Assembly: GCA_010692425.1 (NCBI GenBank) | Contig: JAAHHJ010000049.1 | Location: 1-37,253, forward strand | Direction: 5' to 3' | Length of the DNA stretch: 37,253 nucleotides | Origin: Symploca sp. SIO3C6 | Lineage (GTDB): Bacteria; Cyanobacteriota; Cyanobacteriia; Cyanobacteriales; Coleofasciculaceae | Shown: positions 15,800 through 23,985 of the stretch, piece by piece | Position numbering within the stretch: position 1 is the first letter of the stretch | How the letters are laid out: the number at the start of each line of letters is the position of its first letter | Translations under genes and position numbers: made by a program | The notes under the pieces: model-generated | The model's input: the letters and a program-made list of their open reading frames with translations, nothing else | The model's database searches: none | What the model was told of the DNA's origin: nothing

Positions 15800-15951
15800 G
15801 TGGATGGAAGAAAAGCTCGTGGAGTTGACAATGTATCAAAGGAAAGATATTCGGAGCAACTGATGAAAACATTGAAGAACTCTCTGCACGAATAAGACGA
15901 CTTGGTTATAAACCGAAGCCAGCGGAGTGGTGGTCATCTTGGAAAGTTTGA
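15800..15951 (+). pseudogene. Group II intron reverse transcriptase fragment
   Basis: Reads DGRKARGVDNVSKERY and then, after a frameshift near 15865, DENIEELSARIRRLGYKPKP. This is the start of the RT0-RT1 region of group II intron maturases (RKARGVDG-x-T ... L-x-RL-x-xGYKP-x-P). Only about 50 codons remain, with the frame broken. Confidence 0.65.
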
Positions 15952-15961
15952 GAACAACCCA

Positions 15962-16618
15962 TCACGTCGAATCCCTTTGTCTGAATTGAGTTGGTCTTTG
16001 ATCGATAAACATTCTTTTCTCGATCTGACGCTCCTCAGTTGGTGACAACATTGACAGTTGAGCTATCGCTCCTTTGACCTGATCGGTTTCTACTTCCAGA
16101 TACCGCTGGAGCTGGTCGAGGTTCCGATGACCACTTATTTCCTGGATAACCCGCAAGGGAATGTGTGCATTTGACATCAAGGTCAATGCCGTTCTCCGAA
16201 AGGAATGCGTACTGATACCATCGATGCCAGTGCGCTCACATGCTCTTTTGAGAATTAAGCACGCTGAGTCTCGGTGCAGATGTCCCTTGCCCCACAGTCC
16301 TGGAAACAAATAGCCATTATCATAGGTGGGACGGTAGTTTTCGAGGCGCGTTCTGAGGTCTTCGAGAACCGGAATTGATCTGGTGGCAAGCTTTCCTTTC
16401 GAGTTTGATTTTCTAATAATCAGCTCTGGACGTACTTTGCCTCTCTTGTTGTAGACATCTGTGGTCAGCAACGTAACCGTTTCATTGACTCTGGCTGCGG
16501 TGTAGAGCATGACCGCCATCAACGTTCGGTCACGGGTAAGCAGAAGTCCTTTGCTAAATAAAAGCTGAATTTCTTCGGGGCTTAGGATCTTCGCTTTCCC
16601 ATGCCGATTGATCTTCAT
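15962..16618 (-). CDS. Tyrosine recombinase (catalytic domain only)
   Basis: 218-aa phage-integrase-family enzyme that cuts and rejoins DNA through a 3'-phosphotyrosine. The catalytic set is complete: R in AARVNE (about residue 44), K in the beta-hairpin SKGKLATR, H-x-x-R in THSFRRT, H in SGHRN, and the nucleophile Y in QRYLEV. It lacks the usual N-terminal core-binding (SAM-like) domain, so it is either a minimal cyanobacterial type or lost its first part. It may act on repeats nearby; one inverted-repeat arm (16627-16656) begins nine bases from its start codon. Good ATG at 16618. Confidence 0.88.
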   Translation of the reverse strand: MKINRHGKAKILSPEEIQLLFSKGLLLTRDRTLMAVMLYTAARVNETVTLLTTDVYNKRGKVRPELIIRKSNSKGKLATRSIPVLEDLRTRLENYRPTYDNGYLFPGLWGKGHLHRDSACLILKRACERTGIDGISTHSFRRTALTLMSNAHIPLRVIQEISGHRNLDQLQRYLEVETDQVKGAIAQLSMLSPTEERQIEKRMFIDQRPTQFRQRDST

Positions 16619-16626
16619 GCACCATG

Positions 16627-16656
16627 AACCCCGCTACACCTTCCTTATTAGCCTAC
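16627..16656. repeat. Left arm of inverted repeat around the FinO/Rpn segment
   Basis: The reverse complement of this arm (starting GTAGGCTAATAAGGAAGG) matches 18384-18411 with about three differences. The pair brackets the FinO-like gene, the Rpn gene and one Rpn fragment, a 1.8-kb segment that may have moved as a unit. Confidence 0.5.
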
Positions 16657-16735
16657 CGAGTGCATGGGTTATTTTGTGCGGTCTGGTGGTATTACTCTCA
16701 TTCTATTTGCACGATTCGTATGCTTTACGCACCAC

Positions 16736-16807
16736 TTACCGCTTACGCCCTTTCTCTTGCCAATCGGTAGCAAATTCCATAATACGCTCGTTTGTTCCCA
16801 AATCCAG
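16736..16807 (-). pseudogene. Fragment of an Rpn-family gene (middle part)
   Basis: The minus strand reads LGTNERIMEFATDWQEKGRK, matching LGTKESVMEFVTDWQEKGRK in the intact Rpn gene at 17254-18264 with nearly matching DNA. It has no start or conserved continuation. It is a left-over of a second copy. Confidence 0.7.
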
Positions 16808-16823
16808 CCGTCTGCTACCCCTG

Positions 16824-17135
16824 TCAGTTGACAGCAGTAGTTGAAGCTTCCTTTGGTGGTTTCGGCTTCCGTTCAAAGACTTGGATATTGGGCTGATCAA
16901 GTATGAAGCCTGTGGCAGTCTTTTCGCCCATCTTGCCCCCAATCGCTGCTACCCACATCGGGTAATTATCTCTAGCTTGCTCTAACTTCTTAAAAATTTT
17001 AGGCTTAACTTTCACGATTACAATTTGACCATCGCAATCAAGCTCAAATTGCTTCCAGCCATTTTCGACCGTCTCAACATCAGCGGGAAACTCATTAATC
17101 TTAATAGTCAGTTCCATTCTGGCGGAAGTGGGCAT
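16824..17135 (-). CDS. FinO-like conserved cyanobacterial protein
   Basis: 103 aa from ATG 17135, which follows GAAGG at a 7-base spacing; a longer GTG form from 17180 is possible. The pattern MELTIKINEFPADV, ENGWKQFELDC, VIVKVKPKIFKKLEQA, YPMWVAAIGGKMGE and FILDQPNIQVFERKPK is that of a small family found in many cyanobacteria and often annotated as fertility-inhibition FinO-like. That name implies RNA binding, but the homology to true FinO is, as I recall, uncertain, so the function should be taken as unknown. The tail is Lys/Pro-rich. It precedes the Rpn gene in reading order, both within inverted repeats. Confidence 0.6.
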   Translation of the reverse strand: MPTSARMELTIKINEFPADVETVENGWKQFELDCDGQIVIVKVKPKIFKKLEQARDNYPMWVAAIGGKMGEKTATGFILDQPNIQVFERKPKPPKEASTTAVN

Positions 17136-17253
17136 AAATACACCTTCAATTTCGACTTGTTCTCTTATACCAGGAATCACCGTTAATTACTTGGGGTGGA
17201 TTTGGCAACAAAAAGAGGGTAATGCTCAATGGCTTTAATTAGACCACTACTTC

Positions 17254-18264
17254 TTAATCTTCACCTTCACTAGAACTCTGCTCACCGTTTTCCACTTCCA
17301 ACGCCTTTTTAGCGACATATTGACTGGCAACAGATGTAAATGCCTCTAGTGATTGGGTTGTCACTGCTTGAGTAAGAAGAGTCCCAAGCACTTCAAGATC
17401 ATTTATCTTACTAACTAGCTTTCTTAATTCCGGTGGAATATCTTCAAACCTCACCTCAAGGATACGAAGAATATCTTCCTGTTTGCTCTCCTGCCTGCCT
17501 TCATATAATCCTTGTTTACGCCCCTTCTCTTGCCAATCGGTGACAAATTCCATTACACTCTCCTTTGTTCCCAAATCCATGTGTTCAAGTGCTTGCTGAA
17601 ATTGCTCTTCTTCTTCCTCATTTAAAGGCAAATACGTGCCAATAAATCCAGAAATGAACGCCATTTTCTCTCGGTCTAACCTAAGCGTAACAAGCAATCG
17701 CAAACACTCGGCTTTAACCTGGGCACGCTCAGATGGAGCCATCCTCATCTTTGCCATCAGAGCCAATGCCACAGGATTATCGTATTTAAGAAAGTCTCGC
17801 CAGTTCAACCGATTAAGTTGAATGCTCACAAAACTAAAGTCCAGTACCTGGCGATCTGGAAAGTTCACTACATACCTATTTTCCTGTTCTGTAAATGGCT
17901 CATCAAAGGTAAATAGGGCAATGGGATAGACGGGCAAGCGGAACTTTTCATGCAAGCGAGCAAAATAGTGAAACATCCGCCAGCGAAAATCCTCTTGGCT
18001 GTAGGCGCTCGACTGCGATTCAAGATGAATCAAAAAACAAGCTTCCTCATCTCGAAATGAGAGACGAGCCACCACATCAGCTACTTTCTTTTTCCCCTGC
18101 CCGATGGGACTAAAGACCTCGCGAACCGTCTCTGTTGGCTCTAAGCGAAACTCGCTCGGCTCAGCGTATTCGAGAACCTGCGGTACGAACAGTTTCAGAA
18201 AGTCTAGGAAAAAGGTTGAAAGCAGTTCCTTAAAAATAGCATCATGGTCAATAGGAGGCGTCAC
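17254..18264 (-). CDS. Rpn-family PD-(D/E)XK protein
   Basis: 336-aa member of the recombination-promoting nuclease / putative transposase (YhgA-like) group common in cyanobacteria. N-terminal IDHDAIFKELLSTFFLDFL is a family hallmark. The PD-(D/E)XK-type core runs through KKVADVVARL and CFLIHLESQSS (probable D and E-x-Q active-site residues, about 60-85). WRMFHYFARLHEKF and PVYPIALFTFD follow; a DWQEKGRKQGLYEG linker (about 245-260) and a C-terminal helical domain close it. It starts at GTG 18264. Members act as DNA endonucleases in some systems. It is flanked by fragments of its own family on both sides and by inverted repeats, so it behaves like a mobile or recombining unit. Confidence 0.88.
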   Translation of the reverse strand: MTPPIDHDAIFKELLSTFFLDFLKLFVPQVLEYAEPSEFRLEPTETVREVFSPIGQGKKKVADVVARLSFRDEEACFLIHLESQSSAYSQEDFRWRMFHYFARLHEKFRLPVYPIALFTFDEPFTEQENRYVVNFPDRQVLDFSFVSIQLNRLNWRDFLKYDNPVALALMAKMRMAPSERAQVKAECLRLLVTLRLDREKMAFISGFIGTYLPLNEEEEEQFQQALEHMDLGTKESVMEFVTDWQEKGRKQGLYEGRQESKQEDILRILEVRFEDIPPELRKLVSKINDLEVLGTLLTQAVTTQSLEAFTSVASQYVAKKALEVENGEQSSSEGED

Positions 18265-18383
18265 TCCGAATACCCCGATAAAGTTTTATAACTGATAATT
18301 GATAAGCACCTCCGGTAAGTGTCTCACCTCTACTCACCCAATTCAAGCAACTCGGAGCAGTTTTTAATGCCCCGACAGTCGGA

Positions 18384-18411
18384 TAGGCTAATAAAGAAGG
18401 TTATAGCGGGT
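18384..18411. repeat. Right arm of inverted repeat around the FinO/Rpn segment
   Basis: TAGGCTAATAAAGAAGG and the following TTATAGCGGGT match the reverse complement of 16627-16656. Confidence 0.5.
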
Positions 18412-18458
18412 GCGCGTTGTTGCATAGTAAAGATTGACCACCACGGCAATGGCGAAGA

Positions 18459-18530
18459 TATTCACCGTTTTCCACTTCCTTGGTCTCCTTAGAGACATGC
18501 TGATTTACCGTAGATTTACATGCCTCGAAA
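18459..18530 (-). pseudogene. Fragment of an Rpn-family gene (C-terminal part)
   Basis: Similar in DNA to 17284-17350, the C-terminal region of the intact Rpn gene. In protein it reads HVSKETKEVENGE against YVAKKALEVENGE. Same orientation as the intact gene, and degenerate. Confidence 0.55.
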
Positions 18531-18569
18531 CAACCAATCTGGAAGAGATTCGACTTTTTTGCTTTCTTC

Positions 18570-19694
18570 CTACAAATCCCAATCTTCTGGCATAGGTTGG
18601 TTAGCGCCTCCTGGTCTCCTAGGATCTAAATATCCTTCCTCACACTTGCCATAATTTGCCATTGAAGATAATGGGTTGAAGGTACAGGGACGATTCTTCC
18701 AACTTGCAAGTCGAGCTTGATACATTTGTTCTGCTCTTTTCTTCTCTTCTTCTGCTGCTAATCGCTCTTGCTCAAGTCTTTCTTGCTCTCTACGCGCAAT
18801 TCCTTCGGGACTTTGTTCGTACAGTACTTTCCATGTATTGGCATATCGCTCGGATTCAGTAGAACTTGCACCTGGATAATTATAGCGATGAGCATTGGCA
18901 TGTAATGCACTTAACCATCTGTGCGGATACCACTGGTTAGGGGCCACTTTAATGGATTGCTCTAAAGCAACCTTGGCTTTTTTAAAACTTTCAAAGCCTC
19001 TTCCATTCGTCATGTTTTTAAGCATAATTTCATAATGCGCCTTACCTATATGGCTATAGGCACGAGACTCTTCAGTTGTTCCGTTATTAAGTGCTTTCTG
19101 ACTAGCACTGATAGAATCGGAATAACGGCGGTCATTGAGAAACGCTACACCTAGTTCAAGATATATTTTTCCTAAACCAACACGTGGTGAACTCGTATAA
19201 GTTTTTCCGCTTGTAGCATTGGATAAGCAATTAATTGCTTCGTTAAGTTTGTCATTCACACTACCATATCCAAACGAATTACATGGTTTAAGATTAGAAG
19301 TACTAGACAACGGATACCATTCATTGGGGATTGTTCGTTCGCCCGTAGCATGATAAACTGTTAAATAAGCTAAGCCTTTACCATAAAGTGCATCCCTGTC
19401 ATTTGGGGTAAGTTCCAAAGTTCTATCAAGCGAACGCACTACACTAGTCATGTTTGAAACGTTACGCTTACTGGCATCCTCAAGCATCAGTCTGAGAGTC
19501 TTATACCCCTCTTCTAAACTATTATTAGCCATTTCTTTTATTCTTTCTTGTACTTGAGGTGGCAAACCTTGGGCAACAATCATCGCTTCATTAACAGTAC
19601 GGGCTTGAGCGGCTGGCATAAGAGCCAAGGGACAGGTGAGGCTAAAAAGTGTAAGACTACAGGATATTGAACGAAACCAGTTTGAAAGCAGCAT
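18570..19694 (-). CDS. Secreted TPR-repeat protein
   Basis: 374 aa. An N-terminal signal peptide is clear: SNWFRSISCSLTLFSLTCPL, then a likely AxA cleavage site at PAAQA (about residue 31). Helical repeats of TPR type follow (about 60-285), e.g. NDRDALYGKGLAYLTVYHA, RVGLGKIYLELGVAFLNDRR and YSHIGKAHYEIMLKN. Next comes a charged coiled-coil (about 300-335, REQERLEQERLAAEEEKKRA) and a Pro/Gly-rich end. It would be periplasmic or exported and used for protein contacts; no enzymatic domain is seen. It stands alone between the Rpn area and the left edge of the mobilisation cassette, so its link to transfer is unproven. Confidence 0.75.
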   Translation of the reverse strand: MLLSNWFRSISCSLTLFSLTCPLALMPAAQARTVNEAMIVAQGLPPQVQERIKEMANNSLEEGYKTLRLMLEDASKRNVSNMTSVVRSLDRTLELTPNDRDALYGKGLAYLTVYHATGERTIPNEWYPLSSTSNLKPCNSFGYGSVNDKLNEAINCLSNATSGKTYTSSPRVGLGKIYLELGVAFLNDRRYSDSISASQKALNNGTTEESRAYSHIGKAHYEIMLKNMTNGRGFESFKKAKVALEQSIKVAPNQWYPHRWLSALHANAHRYNYPGASSTESERYANTWKVLYEQSPEGIARREQERLEQERLAAEEEKKRAEQMYQARLASWKNRPCTFNPLSSMANYGKCEEGYLDPRRPGGANQPMPEDWDL

Positions 19695-19804
19695 AGGATG
19701 ATAAGCATTGTATTATTACTCTCTTTTTTCTCTCATTGAAAGAATTAATCAGGAACCTTACTTAAAAAAATTTTGTAGCCCTCAAAACAGAATTGGTCAA
19801 TGAG

Positions 19805-19852
19805 ACAGGCTATGCACTATCTGATAATGTGTTAGATCAGTGCATAGCCTGT
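19805..19852. promoter_or_regulatory. Strong stem-loop at the left edge of the mob cassette
   Basis: Perfect 14-bp arms, ACAGGCTATGCACT (19805-19818) and AGTGCATAGCCTGT (19839-19852), with a further ATCT/AGAT pairing inside after a one-base bulge. It directly adjoins the cassette's terminal inverted repeat. It could end cassette transcription, but without a T run; a long hairpin beside mobilisation genes also fits an oriT element. Confidence 0.5.
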
Positions 19853-19977
19853 AACTACCGCGCGCGGTAATCATGATATAATCCACCCAAAAGCCTCTGC
19901 ATAGAGAAAGCTTTCTAGCCGTCTCGCTACCGCTCGTATCCACTACATAGCCGTAGACACATTGACACCCAAGGTGT
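19851..19977. repeat. Left terminal inverted repeat of the mob cassette
   Basis: Two blocks repeat in inverted orientation at 25901-26016. Block 1 (19851-19892): GTAACTACCGCGCGCGGTAA, then TCA and, after a short variable part, TCCACCCAAAA. Its core ACCGCGCGCGGT is a palindrome. Block 2 (19955-19977): GACACATTGACACCCAAGGT followed by GT, containing the dyad ACACC-N3-GGTGT. The pair encloses the relaxase, coupling-protein and accessory genes. Confidence 0.6.
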
Positions 19978-20008
19978 TAGTACCCAATCCTTTCCACTCA
20001 TCCACTCT

Positions 20009-20863
20009 TTACCGCTCAAAATCCCGTTCCTTGTTACGTTGCTGAGAGCGAGGCTGATGGCTCTGTTGTCTATCTCTTTCATTACGTTGCTTATCAGTAT
20101 CGAATAATTTAACCTGATAAGTGGAAAATCGCCCTGCTTGATAGGACTTTTTAAGCAGATTAGGACGTATCTCTAAAGTCTCTTGCATCGACTTTCCGTC
20201 ATGAATAATAATATGGCGATTCTTGCTTTTTCCAGTCTCAAGATTAGTAATTCGATACGACGAACTACCCATGTGTTCAAATTTATATGAAACCTGTTCT
20301 TTTTTTTCTATAACTCGCTGCCTCCGCGACTTTTTATTTTCTCCTAGAAAGGCGTACTTGGCGCGATAATCAAGTTCTTTCTGAGATCTTTTTAAACCGT
20401 GTTCCTGTTTAAGCAGATTTTTGCAGTATTCACCGAACTGTTTAAATTGAGATTTAAGATGCTCATATGACTTAAAACAGCACAATTCCTGCCGTTCCAG
20501 TTCATTTTTATGAAGCTCTTGATTATTGAGGATATGAGTCCGATAAGCCTCTCTAGAACAATAAACAAGCGACGCAAATACGTTATAAGGGCTAGGTTTG
20601 CTTATATATTCAGGCGCAATCAATATGTTTTTAGATGGAGGATGATAGGCGATATTAAAATTTTTATCTTCCCCTTTCAGTTGTTTAAAATCAAAAATCT
20701 CCACCTTATTAAAGGGGCGCTTTTCAAACAAAGCTATTCTACTGGCACACTCTTGCAATGTGAATACTCTTTGTTCATCGGTAAGTTTGCGCCATATATT
20801 AGGGCGTAAGCCTTTTATATCAGCAAAGCCTAACTTATCGAAATGATCTTCTCTAAAATACAC
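20009..20863 (-). CDS. Mob-cassette protein resembling a zincin fold without zinc ligands
   Basis: 284 aa, last gene of the mobilisation cassette. Residues about 30-120 follow the layout of small zinc-metalloprotease-like domains found in bacterial toxins and mobile elements: a helix (LQECASRIALFE), strands with NIAYHPPSKNILIAPEYIS, then a helix at VFASLVYCSREAYRTH where HEGRHAYQ-type motifs normally lie. Here the HExxH ligands are not present (VYCSREAYR), so any protease activity is doubtful. The second half (about 120-210) is highly charged with coiled-coil character (KRSQKELDYRAKYAFLGENK), and the end is a low-complexity Arg/Gln/Glu tail. It may be a structural or DNA-binding accessory of the relaxosome. 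The relation to zincins is my pattern reading, not a search. Confidence 0.6.
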   Translation of the reverse strand: MYFREDHFDKLGFADIKGLRPNIWRKLTDEQRVFTLQECASRIALFEKRPFNKVEIFDFKQLKGEDKNFNIAYHPPSKNILIAPEYISKPSPYNVFASLVYCSREAYRTHILNNQELHKNELERQELCCFKSYEHLKSQFKQFGEYCKNLLKQEHGLKRSQKELDYRAKYAFLGENKKSRRQRVIEKKEQVSYKFEHMGSSSYRITNLETGKSKNRHIIIHDGKSMQETLEIRPNLLKKSYQAGRFSTYQVKLFDTDKQRNERDRQQSHQPRSQQRNKERDFER

Positions 20864-20906
20864 GACCTTTCTTTGAACTTACTCGTAGCCTTCGCTTCAC
20901 CGTTTA

Positions 20907-21464
20907 TTAGTCCTCTTCTTCGCTGTCATCATAATCAGCACCTGGTAATCCTCCCTGTCCATAAGTTTCCATTCCAAAAGAATCAGTAACATTCCTCAAT
21001 TGTCGCCGTTGTTCCCGCATTTTCAGAAATACATCATTAATTCCGCCACTCCTTACCAATCGCTGTCCAGCATAGTAGAGCATCTGAGGTATGTGGGGAA
21101 CGACATCTGCCAGTGCGTCTTCAACGATTTCCTGCACATACTCTGCTGTGTTTTCCTGAATACTTTGTGACAACGCATCAGAGATAAAATTCTCAGCCTG
21201 AAAACCTTGCTCCTGCTCGTCTTGTTCAAATGCTTCCTGTTGCTCGTCTTCTTGATTCTCTAGATTTGCCCCAAAATGGGAGGCAACCTCGGCATAGCTT
21301 TTCTTCTCTTCTGTGATCATCCTCCGAGCGACCTCGAAGCGCTCAGTGATTTCTGCTTCTGTGTACTCTTGGCGTGAGGTATCAAGTCCGCACGCTTCAA
21401 GGGTTTGACGGACGGTGTTTAGTGTGATGCCGTAACGTTCTTGGAGGTCTTTCTTCTTGATCAT
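20907..21464 (-). CDS. Helix-turn-helix accessory protein of the mob cassette
   Basis: 185 aa. The first ~65 residues (KKKDLQERYGITLNTVRQTL ... YTEAEITERFEVARRM) are a helix-turn-helix-like DNA-binding module related to the product of the gene just upstream. A very acidic Gln/Glu linker (about 68-92) follows, then helices (about 95-165) and an acidic Ser/Asp/Glu tail. It overlaps the upstream gene by 68 bases, so translation is probably coupled. Its position next to the coupling ATPase and relaxase suggests a relaxosome accessory that binds oriT, analogous in role (not in sequence) to TraM/TrwA. Family name not recognised. Confidence 0.75.
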   Translation of the reverse strand: MIKKKDLQERYGITLNTVRQTLEACGLDTSRQEYTEAEITERFEVARRMITEEKKSYAEVASHFGANLENQEDEQQEAFEQDEQEQGFQAENFISDALSQSIQENTAEYVQEIVEDALADVVPHIPQMLYYAGQRLVRSGGINDVFLKMREQRRQLRNVTDSFGMETYGQGGLPGADYDDSEEED

Positions 21465-21687
21465 TGATTTGGGTGACTGGTTTTAGGTAAAAGTACTCTT
21501 GTATCTGTTTGGTCGTAAATCCTGCCTTAAAAAGTTTCCTGGCAGGAATAAATCTGGTCGCAATTTCTTTTTCTGTATAGGTTCTTCTCGCTGTGGAAAG
21601 CCCACATGCTTTTAAGGTGCGGTAAACTGTGGTGTCAGCAAGACCAAACCTCTTTTCCAAATCCTTTTTACTAAGAAAGGAAGTCAT
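21397..21687 (-). CDS. Short helix-turn-helix paralogue in the mob cassette
   Basis: 96 aa from ATG 21687, the start at which similarity to the neighbouring protein begins (FLSKKDLEKRFGLADTTVYR against MIKKKDLQERYGITLNTVRQ; both continue with TLKACGLSTAR/TLEACGLDTSR and YTEKEIATRF/YTEAEITERF). It overlaps the end of the coupling-ATPase gene by 17 bases and the start of the next gene by 68 bases. The last ~30 residues (PPRTLRHHTKHRPSNP) are read from DNA that also encodes the start of the neighbour and may be incidental. A tandem duplication has produced two DNA-binding modules in series. An alternative start at 21762 would lie deep inside the ATPase gene. Confidence 0.65.
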   Translation of the reverse strand: MTSFLSKKDLEKRFGLADTTVYRTLKACGLSTARRTYTEKEIATRFIPARKLFKAGFTTKQIQEYFYLKPVTQINDQEERPPRTLRHHTKHRPSNP

Positions 21688-23314
21688 ACATTGCCGTTTC
21701 TGACATATCTTCAAATAACTGCCAGACGTGATGTCTAATGGCACGTTCCAGTTCGCTTTCACCTTGTCTTACATACTCTTCCCTTCCCATAGGTGAGACC
21801 TTTTTCTCTACAGAAAGATTAGGATTCCAGCGCGGTAAATCAAATCTGTGCGCCGCAATGTCAATACGGGCAGGAGTATTTGATTTTGGAGGGGTGAGTT
21901 CATCAACCATGTCTGGCGGAAGATGAGTCCGTACCACACCGCTATAGGGTGATATGAACACAAAGTGTAAACCATTAAGGCGACTAGCTCTGGGTAACAT
22001 TCTGAACTCATCAGCTAACAGGCGCTCACGAGTGACAAACGACCAATTTTGTGCAAAACCGCCTGCATTTCGAGAAAAGCTTGGTTGCAGTGTTCGCTCT
22101 TGACCGCACAGGCGGCTTGCCCAATGAGCAGTCTCAACACTTCCAGCGCGTAGGATGACTTGGAATTCGCAGTTAGACACAATACTTTCAGCGCCGTGTG
22201 TGCCGTAGTTTTCCCTTAGCTGGTCTATATTCTGCACTGTAAGATACACCTGACAACGCTTTGAGCGTGAGAAGGTGAGCAGATCCATAACCCCTGGTAG
22301 CTGTTTTCCCAGATAGGCGAATTCATCAATGTAAATATAAGTCGGTGGATGTGTGTACTCCGGCAGGTCAAGAATAATATCACTTAACCGCTTAAACATT
22401 GCTCTCATAAGCGGTGTGGTAGAAGCGCGAGAGGTGGGTTTTTGACCGATAACCATGATGCCACCTTTGTCAACTACTTCCTTAAGACTCACCCATTGCT
22501 CTTTCGGGGTATGGTACTGCTGCGCGGCAGCTAGTCGCATAGATTGTAGAGCTACAGACAGTTGCATCAAAATCCCTGCGGTTGTCTTTTCTGCGTCACT
22601 TTCTAATATCCGTTCGATAACTGGTTCATTAGTGGAATTGTGCCGCAGGAACTCAACCAATTTTTCCAGATCGCTAAAACAGGCATTATAGAGGTCATGC
22701 AGTCCCCAATCTGTTCTTTTGGTCTTTATGAGTGAAAGTGCTACTGCCATTCCCACCGCTTGTGCGCCTTGTATCCAAAAGGGGTCTCTTGCATCTCCGG
22801 CAGGAATAAGAATATGAATTAACTCATTTAAAACATCAATATACCCGTCTGCATCTTTGGCAATGTCCCAGACGTTGGAACGCGCATCGGTTGCGTTAAA
22901 GTAGTGAAGTGGAACTTCCTGTTTCTTTGCAAAGTAGTCTGCTAACGGATACATATCCCCTTTCACATCAAAGATAACCACTAAGCCATTACCAGGGCTA
23001 AGGGTACTACAGGCGTGTGCAATAGCTGGATAGGTTAATTTACTCTTACCACTTCCTGATGCCCCCACCAGCAGTGTGTGTCCTTCAGCCTTTGAAAGTG
23101 GCATATAGTAGCCACCTATGAAAAGATAATCTCTTTCATTTTTAGCTGGTGGTACAAGAATTAAGGGAACTTCATCATCGGTGGTTAGCTCGTGAGGCGA
23201 GTTAGTTAATTCATCTAACTTGGGTGCAACAGGTTGTGAGAAAAGGCCGTGAACAAAGTCAAGAGACTGAGGATTAGAGTCATCAGGTTGACGATAAAGA
23301 TCAAGATTGGACAT
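21671..23314 (-). CDS. VirD4/TraD/TraG-type coupling ATPase
   Basis: 547-aa type IV coupling protein that brings the relaxase-DNA complex to the transfer channel. Seen: Walker A LLVGASGSGKSKLTYP (about 81-96); VVIFDVKGDMYPLADYFA (about 125-142); Walker B TYIYIDEFAYLG (about 323-334); and the conserved SRSKRCQVYLTVQNIDQLRE. It lacks the N-terminal membrane helices usual for this family. The gene immediately upstream (two bases between) encodes a membrane protein, so the membrane anchor is probably supplied in trans. No mating-pair genes are seen, so transfer would need a helper. ATG 23314. Confidence 0.9.
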   Translation of the reverse strand: MSNLDLYRQPDDSNPQSLDFVHGLFSQPVAPKLDELTNSPHELTTDDEVPLILVPPAKNERDYLFIGGYYMPLSKAEGHTLLVGASGSGKSKLTYPAIAHACSTLSPGNGLVVIFDVKGDMYPLADYFAKKQEVPLHYFNATDARSNVWDIAKDADGYIDVLNELIHILIPAGDARDPFWIQGAQAVGMAVALSLIKTKRTDWGLHDLYNACFSDLEKLVEFLRHNSTNEPVIERILESDAEKTTAGILMQLSVALQSMRLAAAQQYHTPKEQWVSLKEVVDKGGIMVIGQKPTSRASTTPLMRAMFKRLSDIILDLPEYTHPPTYIYIDEFAYLGKQLPGVMDLLTFSRSKRCQVYLTVQNIDQLRENYGTHGAESIVSNCEFQVILRAGSVETAHWASRLCGQERTLQPSFSRNAGGFAQNWSFVTRERLLADEFRMLPRASRLNGLHFVFISPYSGVVRTHLPPDMVDELTPPKSNTPARIDIAAHRFDLPRWNPNLSVEKKVSPMGREEYVRQGESELERAIRHHVWQLFEDMSETAMYDFLS

Positions 23315-23316
23315 GA

Positions 23317-23985
23317 TTAATATGGTTTTCTCGGTCTTATCTGTTGCGATTCAGTAGAATTAAATGAGCGGTTGCGCTGTCTCTCTCGGCGTAACATCTC
23401 TTTTGCCGCATACAGCTCCTGTGCTTGCTGTACTTCCTGCTTGGCTTTGGTAATTACGTCAGCAAATTCTTGAGGGTATTCATATTGCTCTTTGGTTTCC
23501 TCTTCGTTTAAGACATTTTCAGCATACGCATTACAAATTCCCGTTACGGTTAGCGTTGTGAAAAGGGCAGCGACTACAGGAAACCACCCTTGGTGCGTCA
23601 TAACGCTCCATACAATGACCAGAATTACTAAAAAAAAGACATGATGAGGAATAATGCCTGTAAACAAGGTGTATTTGACTGACCAGCCGAAATTTCCTCG
23701 ATAATCTACGTGACAGTTGACGACATCACGGTGTTGAAAAAGGAAACGAGCCACTTTTCGTTGTCCTTTGTTGTTGTAGAGATATAGTTCTCTCACTCTT
23801 TCAGAATGACCACCAATACTTAAGAGAGCAGCTAATCCTCCTGTGATCAGACCTGGTAGTTCTCCGCGAAAACCGCCGATAATTGTTGATGAAATTATGA
23901 TATGAATAGCAAAAATAGCGGCATTTAAAAGTAATAGTTTGGATCTTAGACCCAACATTAGCAGGAAATTGTTAGGTTTTTCCAT
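23317..23985 (-). CDS. Membrane protein paired with the coupling ATPase
   Basis: 222 aa. Four hydrophobic segments in two pairs: about 17-38 (LLLLNAAIFAIHIIISSTII), 44-60 (LPGLITGGLAALLSIG), 109-128 (PHHVFFLVILVIVWSVM) and 133-152 (WFPVVAALFTTLTVTGICNA). The loop between the pairs is basic. The C-terminal ~70 residues form a charged helix (FADVITKAKQEVQQAQELYA) and a Ser/Arg tail. It ends two bases before the coupling-ATPase start, so the two are co-translated. I infer that it replaces the missing transmembrane domain of that ATPase, i.e. a split VirD4. Not assigned to a named family. Confidence 0.7.
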   Translation of the reverse strand: MEKPNNFLLMLGLRSKLLLLNAAIFAIHIIISSTIIGGFRGELPGLITGGLAALLSIGGHSERVRELYLYNNKGQRKVARFLFQHRDVVNCHVDYRGNFGWSVKYTLFTGIIPHHVFFLVILVIVWSVMTHQGWFPVVAALFTTLTVTGICNAYAENVLNEEETKEQYEYPQEFADVITKAKQEVQQAQELYAAKEMLRRERQRNRSFNSTESQQIRPRKPY

